DNA of 64,000 nucleotides from the NCBI GenBank assembly GCA_030549175.1, contig JAUKUA010000004.1, positions 1,612,001-1,676,000 of the forward strand, written 5' to 3'. Positions 45,258 to 58,400 of this stretch are shown piece by piece. The notes below the pieces were generated by a model. That model ran no database searches. It saw only the letters and a program-made list of their open reading frames with translations, and was not told the DNA's origin. The DNA comes from Lasiosphaeris hirsuta. Lineage: Eukaryota > Ascomycota > Sordariomycetes > Sordariales > Lasiosphaeriaceae. Each line of letters opens with the position of its first letter. The stretch's first letter is position 1. The position numbers were made by a program, and so were the translations under genes.

Positions 45258-46368
45258 GATGACAATCCGCTTCCCGCGCTGGGCAGCGCAGTATCATGAA
45301 AGGCTAGCACGGTCAAAAGAGGGGAGTGAGGCGAACGACTGGTCACCGGCTAGGGGCAGAGTATTATCGGTTGTCGGTTGTAGGTCAGGCCGGATGCACT
45401 GTGTGCGTCGGCCGGCAGCGATGTGACACACCGTTTGAGCCCCGTCGCAGGCTGTGCGAGACGAATTTTAGGAGGTTCCGGAAAGAACGGCGTTGGAAGT
45501 TGTAGGGCCCGGCGAAGTGAGGACGGGGTGCTCTGCCGGATTCTGGAACAAGAGGTGACGACCAGGCACAAAGATTGAGAGGGAATGTTTTTATAACAGA
45601 GGTGCTATTTGGCAAGTTGAGGTTGAATGACGCGCTAGTTCGCGCTGCAGCTTGGGGGGTCGACGGGGTGTCTTGGGGGCCGTTTCATGGAGCGAGTGGT
45701 GCCGCGATTGGGGGGGGGGGATGCCTCGAAATGCCACTCTGCAGGCGGCCGGCCGATGCCCAGGCATGCCAGGCTCCCAGGCACGGGCACCTGGCACACA
45801 GGGGTCAACCTCAAAATTACTGCTACAGCATATTAACTTCTCATGCGAGCCCAGCTGCACCTGCCACCTGACACAGCACGTCAGATCGGGCGCCGACAGG
45901 TGCGAGATATGACACAGCTCTTGTATCTGACCAGATTCCATTCTTTAGCTATATATCAACTGTCTGCTCTCGAGGCATGAGGTATGAGGGCTAGAGCAGC
46001 GCGTCCTTCAGTTGTAAATGCATTGACTCGCCCTCGCTGTGTGTGGGCCCCGAACTCCGTCCCGGTCCATCGCGCCCCTCCACCCCTCCAGGCACGCCAT
46101 CTCCTTATCACAACACACCAACTAGATAAGCCTTTCGCTCGAATACTAAGCCAGAAGATCGCGCAGTCAACGCCTGATAAACACATGCCCTTCCAAATGC
46201 ATACACAAACTGAACCTGTCGTAATCATTGGAATCAACGGAGACCCAGACCGAAACGCCATAACCCCTACCTAACCGTCCCGCGCTTCCTCGGGCACAAA
46301 TGGGCTGGCTCGGTCTCGTAGTTTTAACGGCTCATCCTGCTCGCGCACTTGCAATACCTATCCAGGTA
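45258..46368. other. Tandem spacer kinesin to RAD6
   Basis: These 1.1 kb contain the kinesin promoter and the RAD6 3' end. There is an 11-G run at 45710-45720. No gene was recognised. Confidence 0.45.
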
Positions 46369-46994
46369 TCAATCATCCCAGCTCTTTTCCACTGTCTCCC
46401 TCACCCGCTTGGTGTATTCCTTGCGGTTGTCCTTGTAGAGGTTGGATGCTTCGACGTTCGCTGGTGAGCCAGTGTTGGGATCGTTCAGCAAGCTGCAGAA
46501 ACATGTCAGCAATAGCCAGCTTGGGTTCTCCTGGGATCTTCCACCTCTGGATACTTGTCAATACAGCCGCCACGTCGTATGTCGGACTCCAGCGGTTCTG
46601 GAGGATATCGAGACATAGCTCTCCAGTCGCGTACACGTTGGGGTGGAACATTTGGCTGATGAACTTGACGGCTGGCGGCTTGTTTGGGTATTGCTCTTCA
46701 AAGTGCATTACGAGCCTGAATGTGCCATCTTCAAAAGGGGTGTCTGCGGGACCAATAATGACAGCATTCCTGGTACAGTCGATTAGCCATGTCGGTGCTT
46801 TCGGAGATCCAGGGCTCTTCATCTTACCAAGTCATAACATTGTCGGGGACGGGCGATGCGGAGACGCCGGCAGGAGGGTCTGTTTGCATGCGCTGGGGCT
46901 AGGTATAAGCATTACAAAGCCTTGTATACGAGATGATGTCGTGCTCTCTAACCTTGAAGTCTCGCATGAGACGGCGGCGGGCAGCGGTCGACAT
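46369..46994 (-). CDS. RAD6: Ubiquitin-conjugating enzyme E2 Rad6/Ubc2
   Basis: Rad6 ubiquitinates PCNA with Rad18 in post-replication repair, histone H2B with Bre1, and N-degron substrates with Ubr1. Exons on the minus strand: 46953-46994, 46828-46892, 46545-46769, 46369-46492; predicted 151 residues, the usual fungal length. Spliced blocks: [56 protein letters not shown] with the active cysteine C88, and [20 protein letters not shown]. The C-terminal [16 protein letters not shown] lacks the long polyacidic tail of budding yeast. Intron 3 (52 nt) has a weak GTGGAA donor, required to restore the invariant TSIQSLLNDPN. Intron 1 has a GTTAGA donor. The gene is divergent from the thiolase. Confidence 0.95.
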
Positions 46995-48049
46995 TCTGCC
47001 AAGCGATACAGCAGGTCGGGGGGTGGGGTATTCAAGGTGCGATGTAAGTTAGTGCTCAGAGGAGTTTCGATGGAGTAGGCAAATTGCGGTGCGAGACGTC
47101 TTTCGGGATGTCGTCAGAGATATGATCGGATACCGAGAGGCGATGGTGATTCGAAATCAATCAAGCGGCAAAGATGGGTGGGAACAATGAGCAATGCAGT
47201 ATTAAACAATCGGGAGATTGCCAGCCAATCAGCAAAGCATATTTGGGGCCATGGCACGTGCGCGCACCTCAGCAGCGCCACCATGTTCCTTCAAGTGGAG
47301 GTCGGACAGAACTGCACAAGTTTGCAGCAGTCAGTGGTTGCAGTCCCATGAAGGCTGCGTTTCCGATGAGTTGAGGTCAGATTAAGATATCACAACGTCG
47401 CCTACCCCCCTTCTATTTAGGCAGCTCAGCCAGCCTATCGACCCTACCAATACTCAAGCTTTTCCTAGCTTGTTAGCACGCACACTCAAAACATTAAATC
47501 CATTCAATAATACACTTACCTGCCGCCAAGCAGAACAGCTGCCCAGGGCCTTCTGGGGCCTTGATAGACAGCTGTGACCCCTTCCCAAATACAGAGGACC
47601 GTCTCAGATCCCGAAATACCCTCTCTGTTCTCCAAAGTATGTTTGGTATGTTGAATTCACAGACGTCACAAGCTAAAACCCAAGCAAGGAAGGTAGGCAC
47701 TGGACTGTATTACCGTTACAGACCCTTCCAAGCGTCCTTTTCCCCAAGCCCCAAGACCCCAAGACCCTATGGAGTAACCCCAAGTGGCACCCAGGTGGCG
47801 GGCACGGCGGGCAAGCGGGACAAGACAGAGGGGTTGCGACAGGCATTCTCCACTCAGGCCGTCACAAGCCGAAGACTTGCCGCCATGTCTTAAAGGGAGC
47901 TGGCCCTCGGATAGTCGAGCGTTGTGTCCCTCCGCATCCCTCACGTTATCCTCCCTTGTTTCTACCATTTACTGTTGTTTATCTGGCGCTTTTTTCTCTC
48001 TGGTCTGCTTCCTATTGCTTTATCTGTTGTGTATATATCCCACGAAGCT
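46995..48049. promoter_or_regulatory. Divergent promoter region RAD6/thiolase
   Basis: The 1.05 kb between divergent starts should hold both promoters. TATATA occurs 13 bp before the thiolase ATG, too close to be its core promoter. No gene was seen. Confidence 0.4.
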
Positions 48050-49434
<1,385 letters not shown>

Positions 49435-49846
49435 TAGTACCAAAATGAATTGTCAGTTGTGTTTGACGAAAAGCGCGTGTCAGAATACCCCGAAATTCCC
49501 ATGGATCTTTTTTTTGTTGCACCGATGCTGGTTGGGGGTGTCCAGGCAAACCGCATCCACCCAGCCGTTGGAGCAATTGGCCGGATCCGTAGAACAGCCG
49601 TAATTGGCTAGCCCGTGTCTGAATAGCCCACCTGGCGCATTCAATTCCGGGGATACAACATCGCGCGCTACCTTGAAATGCTATTGTATAAATCTCTACC
49701 GATCGACTCCACGAGTGATTCGCCGCGACGACAAGATATTCGGGTAATGGCTGGCCACAGGAGGACAAACAAATGAGCCGCACCTTTTGGGAAAACTTCC
49801 CGCACACCACACATCTAATTGCTTGCGCCCGCCTTTAAAGTTCACC
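49435..49846. other. Short tandem spacer thiolase to CSN12
   Basis: These 412 bp include the thiolase 3' end and the CSN12 promoter. Nothing else was seen. Confidence 0.45.
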
Positions 49847-51627
49847 ATGAGCCTCATCATCCAATTTCTGTCTAGCATCCGGAGCTTCGTTTTGGCTCAC
49901 AACGGGGATGAGCTGCGAAACTGGCTCCTGGTCGAGAACGATGTCGCCGATATTTATTTCCAGCTCGCCCACCAGCTCAAGTCGAGCTTCCCCGACAATG
50001 GCAGCGACGCGCTGGAGCGCATGGTCGACAAATGTCTCCCCGAGGAGTTCGACGTGCCCGAGGGAAAGGGGTCGCCCTGGCCTGGGTTCAACTCATTTGT
50101 GAAGGAGTACCTCGAGTACTGGCGGGACGTCGACTTTGACAATCTCGTCACCCTCCACGCGAGACTCAGTGATTTGCTCACGTTCGTCTTGCCCAACGAG
50201 ATGAGATGAGCCCGGCTAACGCGCCGCCAGATCTTGCGCAAACGCTCTTGCAAATCCCACATACGGCGTGATGCTCTTACAAACCAGCATGTCCCTCTCC
50301 GAATCGCTGTCGAAGCTGGTTATGGGCCTAACCCGGCAGCCTCATCTGATTGCGCAGATCCAGGGCGACATGACAGGCGACGAGCCGGGCGAGCGCAAGT
50401 CCATCGTCGAGCTTGCGGCCGACGTGATCCAAAAGATATTCACGTCGTGTCTCTCGGACAGGTCAAGCAGCAGGACGCAACCACCCAAAGGGAAGAAAGT
50501 GGCCGTGTACCTTTTTGCAAACCTCACATTAAAATTGCTGTTTGCGGTATGTTTTGATCCTTCCTGCAGCTGGAAATACAGACGCTGACAAGTTGCAGTG
50601 TGAGAAATCACGTCTCGCAGTGCAAATGTTTACAAATTTGTCCGCGACAGGTCCCGCACTCTCTCTATACCCGGCATCCCAGCGTGTCACTTTTCTCTAC
50701 TACCTCGGCCGGTTCAACTTTGACCACGGCCACTACTTCCGCGCGCACATGTGCTTTGAAGAGGCGTATAGGCAGTGCCCGCCACAGTTCCAGAAGCACC
50801 GCCGGAAAATCCTCATATTTTGGATACCATCAAACCTTCTCCTAGGCCGCTTCCCATCACGGAACCTGCTCCAACGACCCGAGGCCGCAGGCTTTGCTGA
50901 CATTTTCCTCCCCATTTGCACCACCGTCCGGTCGGGCAACTTCGTCGCCTTCCACGAAGCCATGCGGCACGGTCGCGACTGGCTCTGGGATCGGGGGCTC
51001 TACCTGACCCTTCTTTTCCGCCTCAAGCCTCTCGTTTGGCGCTCCTTCACCCGTAAAACCTTCCTACTCACCTGGCAAAACGGCGGCGGCGACGCCGGCA
51101 ACCGCGCCCCTTCGCTGTCCTTCAACCACCTTGTCACGACGGCCTCGTACGTGCAGAAGCTGCTCGAAGGCTACGTACCGGCCACGAGGCCGCTAGCGCC
51201 GCGGGCGCGACCGCCCCACATCAACACTATCTTCCTCAAGGCCGTGACCAACAGCGCGGCCGAGGCCGACTCGGACTCCAACCTTGTACCGCCACCAGGC
51301 GGGCCGCGTGTCCTGATGCCGTCCGACGGACTCATCTTCGGCAACAAGAAGCCCGACATCAACAACATCGAATCCATTGTTGCGGGGCTCATCTATGCAG
51401 GCTTGCTCAACGGCTTCATCGCAAGGCAGCAGAAGCGTTTCGCTGTGGAGGGTACTAAGAGGACGGGCGGGAATCCGGCCTTGGCGGGGTGGCCGAATCC
51501 GTACCAGAGCATCATGGAGAGGTTCAAGGAGGGCTATGAGGAGGCTGTGGCAGCATATGAAACGGGAGAAAACGCGGATCTGCCCGGAGATATCGACGAC
51601 GTGCCGGGATGGGTGAGAAACATATAG
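49847..51627 (+). CDS. CSN12: CSN12-like PCI domain protein
   Basis: Csn12 is a PCI-domain protein related to Thp1/PCID2; in yeast it associates with the COP9 signalosome and with mRNA processing complexes. Exons: 49847-50181, 50231-50546, 50599-51627, with introns of 49 and 52 nt; predicted 559 residues. The start is MSLIIQFLSSIRSFVLAHNG. Exon 2 restores TSCANALANPTYGVMLLQTS. The TPR-like helical middle includes LSLYPASQRVTFLYYLGRFN and HYFRAHMCFEEAYRQCP. The PCI region (residues about 330-480) includes RRKILIFWIPSNLLLGRFPS. The C-terminal winged-helix part has NNIESIVAGLIYAGLLNGFI. The first intron uses a GTTCGT donor, as in the MFS gene. The PCI family is secure; CSN12 is preferred over the TREX-2 subunit Thp1 by the RRKILIFWIPSNLL block. 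Confidence 0.88.
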
Positions 51628-52779
51628 GGGGAGAGAGGGAGAGCAACATGTCAATTGATACCCTCGGGAGTGCCTCTTGTTGTTTAGCATATTGTTTGGC
51701 TGTATGGAGTACGGCGTACCTGTTGGACTATTCAGCTGTAGCCGTCCATTACAATAGTCATAGTTGCACGAGTCTGGATCGCCGTTGCCGTTGGCCAGCA
51801 AAGGGTCCACCAACCATTTTTCACGTGGTCAAGAAATTGCCGATCACATTCCAGAACTCGAGCACCTTCGCAGTCACGCAGCCTATCATCAGACGTCATT
51901 TTCATTCAAAATCCGTGTCTAGCTTTTCGCAAAAACCCGAACACTCGTCTGTCCAAGCCATCCTGCTCCCTTGCAGGGAGACATGCCAGGAAGGTGAGAA
52001 ACAAAGTTGGCAGCGCAATCAAGGCGCGCTCTTTCTCTCATCTGTCTGTCGTCTGCTGCCAGTTGGTAGTGGCTCCACCCTTCCAAGTTTCCAAATTTCA
52101 TCCATTCTTTTCCTCCTCCAACAAACATCACCATCTGTCTCATCTTCATCCAAAATCTTCGTCCAAACAACAACCAAACCACAAATGCTCCAATCCAATC
52201 CTATGACCCTTCATGGTCCCCAAAAAAAATACCTTCCAAAAACGAAGCTCAAGTGGGTATATCGGCCGAATCGCAAGAAATAACACAACGTATGTCGCGC
52301 GGTCGCACGCCGGGTAGAAGGTAGAAAAAGCAAGAAAAACGAGCAGGTGGGCCAGCGGCAAAGGCCAAGGTGTCTGTCTAGCTGGCCCCGACTCTGTAAT
52401 AACAATAGACACTAGCGCAACCGAGGGTAATAAACGGTCGATGTGGCGAGGTATAGAGGGTGGCGTATGTACAGCCAGCCGATGGGGATGACCTAGCGGG
52501 GCGTTTTGGCGCCTCGCAGGTCGTCGGCGTACCGGGGCAAGTCGTCAGGGAGTCCACGCTTTATTATCGTGGATGCCGAGACGGAAACCGAATCGAAAAA
52601 TGCCAGCAAGCCAAGAAATGAAGAAAGCGACAGCCAAGGAGCAGTCGCTCGAAGGTGGTGTCCCCAAGCGGGGACCAACCCCAGGGAGAGCGCCGAGCAG
52701 CATTCTTGAATTCGATGAAATATCGACAGGGGATCGAAGAGGGGCTTGTTGGCAGCCAGAAGTAATAATGCTGAGCAAC
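51628..52779. other. Convergent spacer CSN12 to SUN gene
   Basis: The 1.15 kb between convergent stops has an AT-rich stretch near 51890-52240 that suits 3' ends. No gene was recognised. Confidence 0.45.
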
Positions 52780-54252
52780 TCAGTAAAGAGCAGCTGCGGC
52801 GACGAGAGCGACAATCAGGCCGGCAATGGCGGTGCCAGACTGATCAGCCGCGCCCTCGTTCTTCGAAGTGGCCGAAACGGGGGCTGCCGCGTCGGGTGAG
52901 GGGCCCAGTGTCGGCACCGTGATGGTGCCATGGGAAGAACTGTGGGACCCATCGGTCTGTGTCGAGTTCTCGTGGAAGACACCGCCTTGGAAAGGGCCCG
53001 CGGTACTTGAGCTACTAGATGATGGTACTGCTGCCGAAGATGACCAAGAGAAGGCTGCCGATGACGTTGTTGGAACCACGGTATTCGAGAAGGAAGAAGA
53101 CGACGACGACGATGTAGTCGGGGGCGGCTTCGGCTTCGTGGTCGTGGTTGGTGGAGGGGCCACAGATGTGGTGGCTGGGCCCCCATCAGATCCGTCGGTG
53201 TTGAAGACGACGATGTTGGCGGTACCGCCCTTAGGGACCGTGACGACGCAAAAGTCAGCGTCACCCACGCCCGTGGCCTTGACGGGGCTTCTCACACCAC
53301 CAACGCCGTCAGAAGAGGGATCAATGGAGCATGGAAGACCGTTGCAGCCGCCTCCGGGGCACTCGATCTTGACACCGAAGCTTGGCTTGTTCTTCTTGAG
53401 GGCGCCCCCGACAAACATGGGATTCCACGCAATCTTGACATAGGTGTCGCCGTTGGCAACTGTGTTAGCTCCGGCAACATAGGGACTCCAGTTTCCAATC
53501 GGCTCGCTCTCCACACCCCAAATGCAGCCCTTGGAGGCTGACACTCCAGGAGGGTTGATATAATAACTGAAAGGGTTAGTCCCAGCACGAAGTTACAAGA
53601 GTGGTTAGAATCCTTACTGAGCAGCAGTTTTGTCCCAATAAGAAATACCGGGAACAGCAATTGTCGTGGTCCCCATGACATCAGTTGGGATAACCATGGC
53701 TTCGTCGCCGGGTAGGACGGTCTGGCAGAAAGACACGACCTTTCCGCACTTGTTGACGGCCTGGACCGTGCCAGTTCCATCAACGCAGTAAGGGGCATCC
53801 GGAAACGGCTTCTCAGCTACACCATTATTGCAGTAAAGACCACCATTCTACCAATTGTCAGCATTGCGCGCTCTTCTCCGGTCCAGTTTCGAGGTACTCA
53901 CCATCGATTGGGGATACACATATTTTGAGTCGGGCTGCCACTGTGCCATCACCTTTCCAGCTACACAGGCGATGGGGCAGTATTTTCCATCGAGGCAGGC
54001 CACATCGCCAGCCATGGCGAATCCATTGTTCTTGGCGCCCGGTACATAAACCAAGTCCGGGTGGTCAGGGAGAGAGCAGGTGCTTCGCTTCTCAACATGG
54101 GATTTTGGGGTGTCGATAAGATCCTCAGCAAGAATGGTGTGCCTCTTTCCGTACTGCTCGTGCGCGTGTCGATGACCGTGGATCGACGCCGAGGTTGCGG
54201 ATAGGAATAGGGAGGCGGAGCCGAAGACGGCCTGGAGTGTCGTGAACCTCAT
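52780..54252 (-). CDS. SUN family cell-wall protein (GH132), GPI-anchored
   Basis: SUN proteins (Sim1, Uth1, Nca3, Sun4 in yeast) are secreted beta-glucan-active proteins needed for septation and wall remodelling. Exons on the minus strand: 53902-54252, 53618-53847, 52780-53566, with introns of 54 and 51 nt; predicted 455 residues. The signal peptide is about residues 1-22 (LQAVFGSASLFLSATSAS), followed by a His-rich start and a KR processing site. The Cys-rich SUN domain includes CLDGKYCPIACVAGKVMAQW, NGGLYCNN, CGKVVSFCQTVLPGDEAM and, across the splice, TAAHYYINPPGVS. A Ser/Thr/Pro linker (about 330-430) and a hydrophobic C-terminus (GLIVALVAAAALY) fit a GPI anchor; BST1 in this window would act on such anchors. 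Its Ser-rich linker frame is open on the other strand as well, which is a shadow. Confidence 0.92.
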
Positions 54253-54999
54253 CGTTCACGTTGTGTGTGATGTTGTCCTTGTCGGAGTTGGGGTCCCGTA
54301 TAGGGGTTCGCCGCCGTTCGTTCGCGTTACGATATATCGTCCAGGTTTTCACAAGGCTGGCGGCTTCAGCGCATAGCAGAATGAGCGGATAGAAGCGGAC
54401 TTCAAGTTCAACTTTCTACAGAGCGCGTGGTCGACAAACAACATGGGGTCGCTCCGTATACAGTCAGCGAGAGTGAGGCCGGCAACGCGAGACGGAGGAC
54501 GGCAGCGAAAGCATGGAAAGAGGGTCAGGAAAAGAGAGGACGCCCTGGAGAGAGACAAAACGATTGTGTGGCGGTTGTACAGACGAAAAGCGCGATTGCC
54601 CCAGGATGGACCCGACCTGTCGTGCGAAGTGCATGGTTTTCTTCAACCTGGGGGTCGCGGACCACCCGGCGGAGCCTGCGCGGGCAGCAGTGGGCGAGCA
54701 TGCGTGGGTATCTCGATAGCCTCATAGCTCTGCCCAATCACCGCGGCCACTCCCTTGTGGCTCATCTCGGTACTAGGGGTGTGTTGACAGGGGTCAATCC
54801 AGGAACAGGGCAGTCGGCCCAATCACAGCCAACACAGAGATTGGGATACTAGTGCCAAAGCGGTTGACGAAATGAGACGAACGTCTTGGTGCCAAACCGA
54901 TGGCAGCTTAATCTGGAGGTGGAAGCGTGAATTAAAAGCTCCCTTTAGCCTCGAGTGGAATGCTTCGATGCGCATCCGCCTTCGATCCACGCTCGGCGA

Positions 55000-55034
<35 letters not shown>

Positions 55035-56741
55035 CCTTCTGACAATTACAATCACCACAACCCAGCCAACAGCGGCACCCGGGGCAACAGCAACCTTTCT
55101 GCAGGGTTCTGGGCACATTAGATGGGAGCGGGGGGCCATGTGCGGGAGCATGTGTTGGCTGTCGCCTTTGCTGCGAGTGACAGCATCCAAGGCTAACGCC
55201 ATTCCACTGGTTGACTGCCGATCCTCTTAAAAACCAGTCAACGTTGTTAGAGGGCTCGACGTGACATGACGACAGAAAGGGGTTCAATCACCATCATCAA
55301 ATTCCTCGAGGACAGCGCCGACGATGCAAGCGACCCGCATAATGTCGAGTGACAACATCGAATTTACGGACATTGCTCTTGAGATACCACAGGTGAACCG
55401 CTCGTCGCCTCCTTTGAGCATTTGCATCGTCACTCCGCCAGCTCTAGCGGAGCAGTGTATTGTTCCGTTGTCGGCACGGCTACCGACCTTGGGAACTAGG
55501 GTTTTTACCGCTAAGTCGGCCGTTTTCTCAGTATTTAGTCCGAGGTCTAGTCTAGACGTCCCCCTGGTGTTGACCCCAAAAACTCGCCGCCGGCTAAAGT
55601 GCACACAACAGCCGGGTTCAGTGACCTGGCAGCGTCCCGTCCTGTGGCACGTGGCCTCTGGGTGTTTTTTCTATGCCAATTTTTCTGCTTGTTTTTCGTC
55701 ATCTTAGCATGAAAGTAGAGATTGATGTTCGGTATACCGGAGTCGGTATGACGTGTGAATGAACCCTTTAGTCTAGCTGCAGCCAGTAGTGACGTTGAGT
55801 GAGGGATGTTTGACCTGAGCATGGTCTGGAACGTTCGATCGAGCTGACACAACCGAAGTGCTGGACCTATTCCAGATTATGGATGTTGTTGTTCCCGGGT
55901 TATATTTGGCGTTGGCTGTGTCACTGACACCCAGCGTGAAGGTCGTGGGGGCTGCCGGTGTGGTGGCACAACAACATGGCAGGCCTGTCGCGGCGGCCAC
56001 CCTTCGTGAGCATGACGTTGTCGAGTTTCATGGCCTTCGTCGACTTGAGGGCATCAATCTCTTCGTCTTCCGATGGTGGAGAAGCCGGGCGCCACGGCAT
56101 CAGAAGGCAGCCTTTTGCAGCCTACCGCCGGCAAGTCGACTGTTATCTGCCAACTTTTCCCCTCAACTTGTCGATCATTGAGGGGAACCGTTCAAGAGCT
56201 TGTTCCACCACGCGACCCCTCATCCGTTCTTCGGTCGCACTACGTCGGGGGAACAGACACTGAGGGGCCCCATACTTGTACGCCTATCCGAAAGGCGGTC
56301 ATCAGCCGTGGGCTGGATAACTCAGTGTTACAGAACGAACATCACAATCCTAGCACCAATCTCGGACTCCATGCGATGTGGTTTTCAAGTCATCAATACT
56401 ATTTGGATCACTGAGAGCTGTGCAAAAACAGGCCTAACCGGTTCAACATAGGCGCTACTGCTGGTGGGCTCGGACTTGGGGTCTCACGCAGCCAACATCT
56501 CAGAGTTGAACATGCAACCGCGTATTTACCCGTCAACCCGATATAGGTCTCACGTCATCGTTCCAAAAGAACCAAGCAGATGCAATTATTAGTGTACGAT
56601 CAAGCAAAGCAGCCACCGTCTATGTCCAGTCTTAGTAGGTACCCGACTCCCGATTTAATCCTCCATTGCTATGCCAACATATGCCTAAACCAACAAACCG
56701 CCTCGCCCCTTAACATAAGTAAACACTGTAATTAGTAGCTT
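54253..56741. other. 2.5 kb region upstream of the SUN gene with a 31-T tract
   Basis: The first few hundred bases should be the SUN promoter. The rest has no recognised gene; frames are 60-140 codons long and unlike known families. A 31-nt T run lies at 55004-55034. Confidence 0.4.
55004..55034. repeat. 31-nt T homopolymer
   Basis: There are thirty-one consecutive T on the plus strand, read as poly(A) on the minus strand. It could be a simple microsatellite or the tail of a retroposed sequence inserted in minus orientation. I could not find flanking target-site duplications. Confidence 0.9.
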
Positions 56742-57488
56742 CTAAATAACAAAAGGCTCACCAACCAGCTCCTCGCTCAGTACCCAAAGCTTCACAGCTC
56801 TCTCTGAGTCAAGCGCCCAGGGCGCGACATACTCAGGGTCTGTGGGCAACTCACAGTTAACCAGGAAAGCCTCGTTCTCACTCTCCAGGCTAGGATCCAA
56901 CGCCGCTCTGAGAGTTGTGGCACACACCTATTGCAGCGCCTTAGCCACAAAATTTCCGTCAGAGCTCGCAGCCAGCGACTTAGCAGCTGCCATGACCGTC
57001 TCAGGCGTCATGTACTTGTCCAGGTTAGTCATGATACCGCCCGGGTGAAGCGAGTACGCGCGCAGACTGCGGGCCGGGAGACGCTGGTTGAGTTCGATCG
57101 TGAAGAGCACGTTGGCCATCTTAGCCTAGTCGTATGCTCCAAACTCGGTGTACCCGGCCGGCCAGGCGACGTAGTTGGGGTCGTCGAAGCGGATGTCACC
57201 GAACCTGTTAGCCAGCGATGAGACGCTGACGACACCGTCGATCACCGGTTGGATGCGATCAAGCGAGCGGCCGAGTAGGATGAGCTAGGCTAGCCCGGCG
57301 CGGGCAAGAGAGAGGACTATTTCGGCGCCGATGCTGCCGGTACTGGGTCCCGTGATTGCGACTAGGACAGGATCAGTGTGAAGTGAGTCTGGGGAGGGGG
57401 TAGAAGTGCTTACGGTGCGCCCGGCAACGCTAGAGCTAAAGTGGTTGAAGATGGCATTGCCTTCCGTCTCAAAGCCGTGGGTACCCAT
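56742..57488 (-). pseudogene. Broken short-chain dehydrogenase/reductase gene
   Basis: This is a remnant of a retinol-dehydrogenase-like SDR that would have used NAD(P)H to reduce or oxidise a carbonyl or alcohol. One frame covers it all: start MGTHGFETEG, cofactor motif ITGPSTGSIGAEI, then LILLGRSLDRI, SVSSLANRFGD, the active-site region YD-stop-AK, NVLFTIELNQRLP, and SLHPGGIMTNL. Three TAG codons interrupt it at 57285-57287, 57126-57128 and 56928-56930. The third sits within the active-site YxxxK box. About 80-90 residues that normally include the NNAG motif are missing between the first and second stops, apparently without a frame change. An old intron may lie after GRT. Without frameshifts, the decay looks recent or driven by point mutation. 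Confidence 0.8.
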
Positions 57489-58400
57489 TTTGAATAGGTA
57501 GTGACTAAGTTGTCGTGTGTTGCTGTGTCTTGTATTGCAATGGTAAAAGCTGATGCCGAGAATCACCACGTGAGCCAAGGAAGCAGTAATGTTTTATACA
57601 TGTTTATCGCAGCCCGGACACGGCCAAAGACAATGCTATGTCCGTCAACCATGATGTGAATGGTATTGTGAAGCGAGGTGATGCGGACGTATAGCCATTG
57701 AGGCGGCCGCAGAGACCGAGTGGATTGACGGGCCGTGATGCGGCGCCCCTTTACGGGATGCTGCAAGACTCCGCCGGTCGAGAACGACTTAAATCCAGCC
57801 CGCTCGCTCTTAGGCAGAGAGTCCCGGTCGGCAAGACTTCCCCGTTTAGATACTGCCCAAATGGCTTGCGCACCTGCGTTTCCATCGTCCTCACGAATCA
57901 AGCCAGTTTGCCGAGTATCATGCGGCGCTTTGTGTTGGTGGGTCACACGTTCCCTCGCTGACGGTCTGTGGCAAGACAGGTAGGTTTGGACGATGTCAGG
58001 TTAGTAGGGGGTTAACACTGGGTGTCTTGCAGGACGTTGAATCGCTGCATGGGCTTGGTGGCTTGGCAGTCGGGAAAACAACGCTTAAACACTGGGACGT
58101 TGAGAGGGAATCGCGATGATTGGTCAAGCTGCACGGGCCATTTAGCCCATTGGCTTGCTGTTGGATGTTGCGCCGGGCATGGATTGAACTTTGTACAATT
58201 AAAGCAAACATCCAACAAGTTATTTCATCAACACGACGGCTCTCTGCCATTCAGCCCTTGACTCTTCAAAGGGTAGTCCCCGCTACCTAGAAGCCAACAT
58301 TTTTCCACCAAGAAGTGTGACGTGAATTTGCAAGGGGATCTCAGAAATTGCCTGTCGTTGGGGAGAAGGCGATCAATTGGTCGTGCAGAGCGCGCTTGAC
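57489..58400. other. Divergent spacer SDR pseudogene to CLR2
   Basis: These 0.9 kb upstream of CLR2 contain no recognised gene and should include the CLR2 promoter. Confidence 0.45.

Noticed and set aside
54955..55287. Minus-strand ORFs with a poly-lysine run
   Set aside because: The lysines come from translating the 31-nt homopolymer, and the rest resembles no protein.
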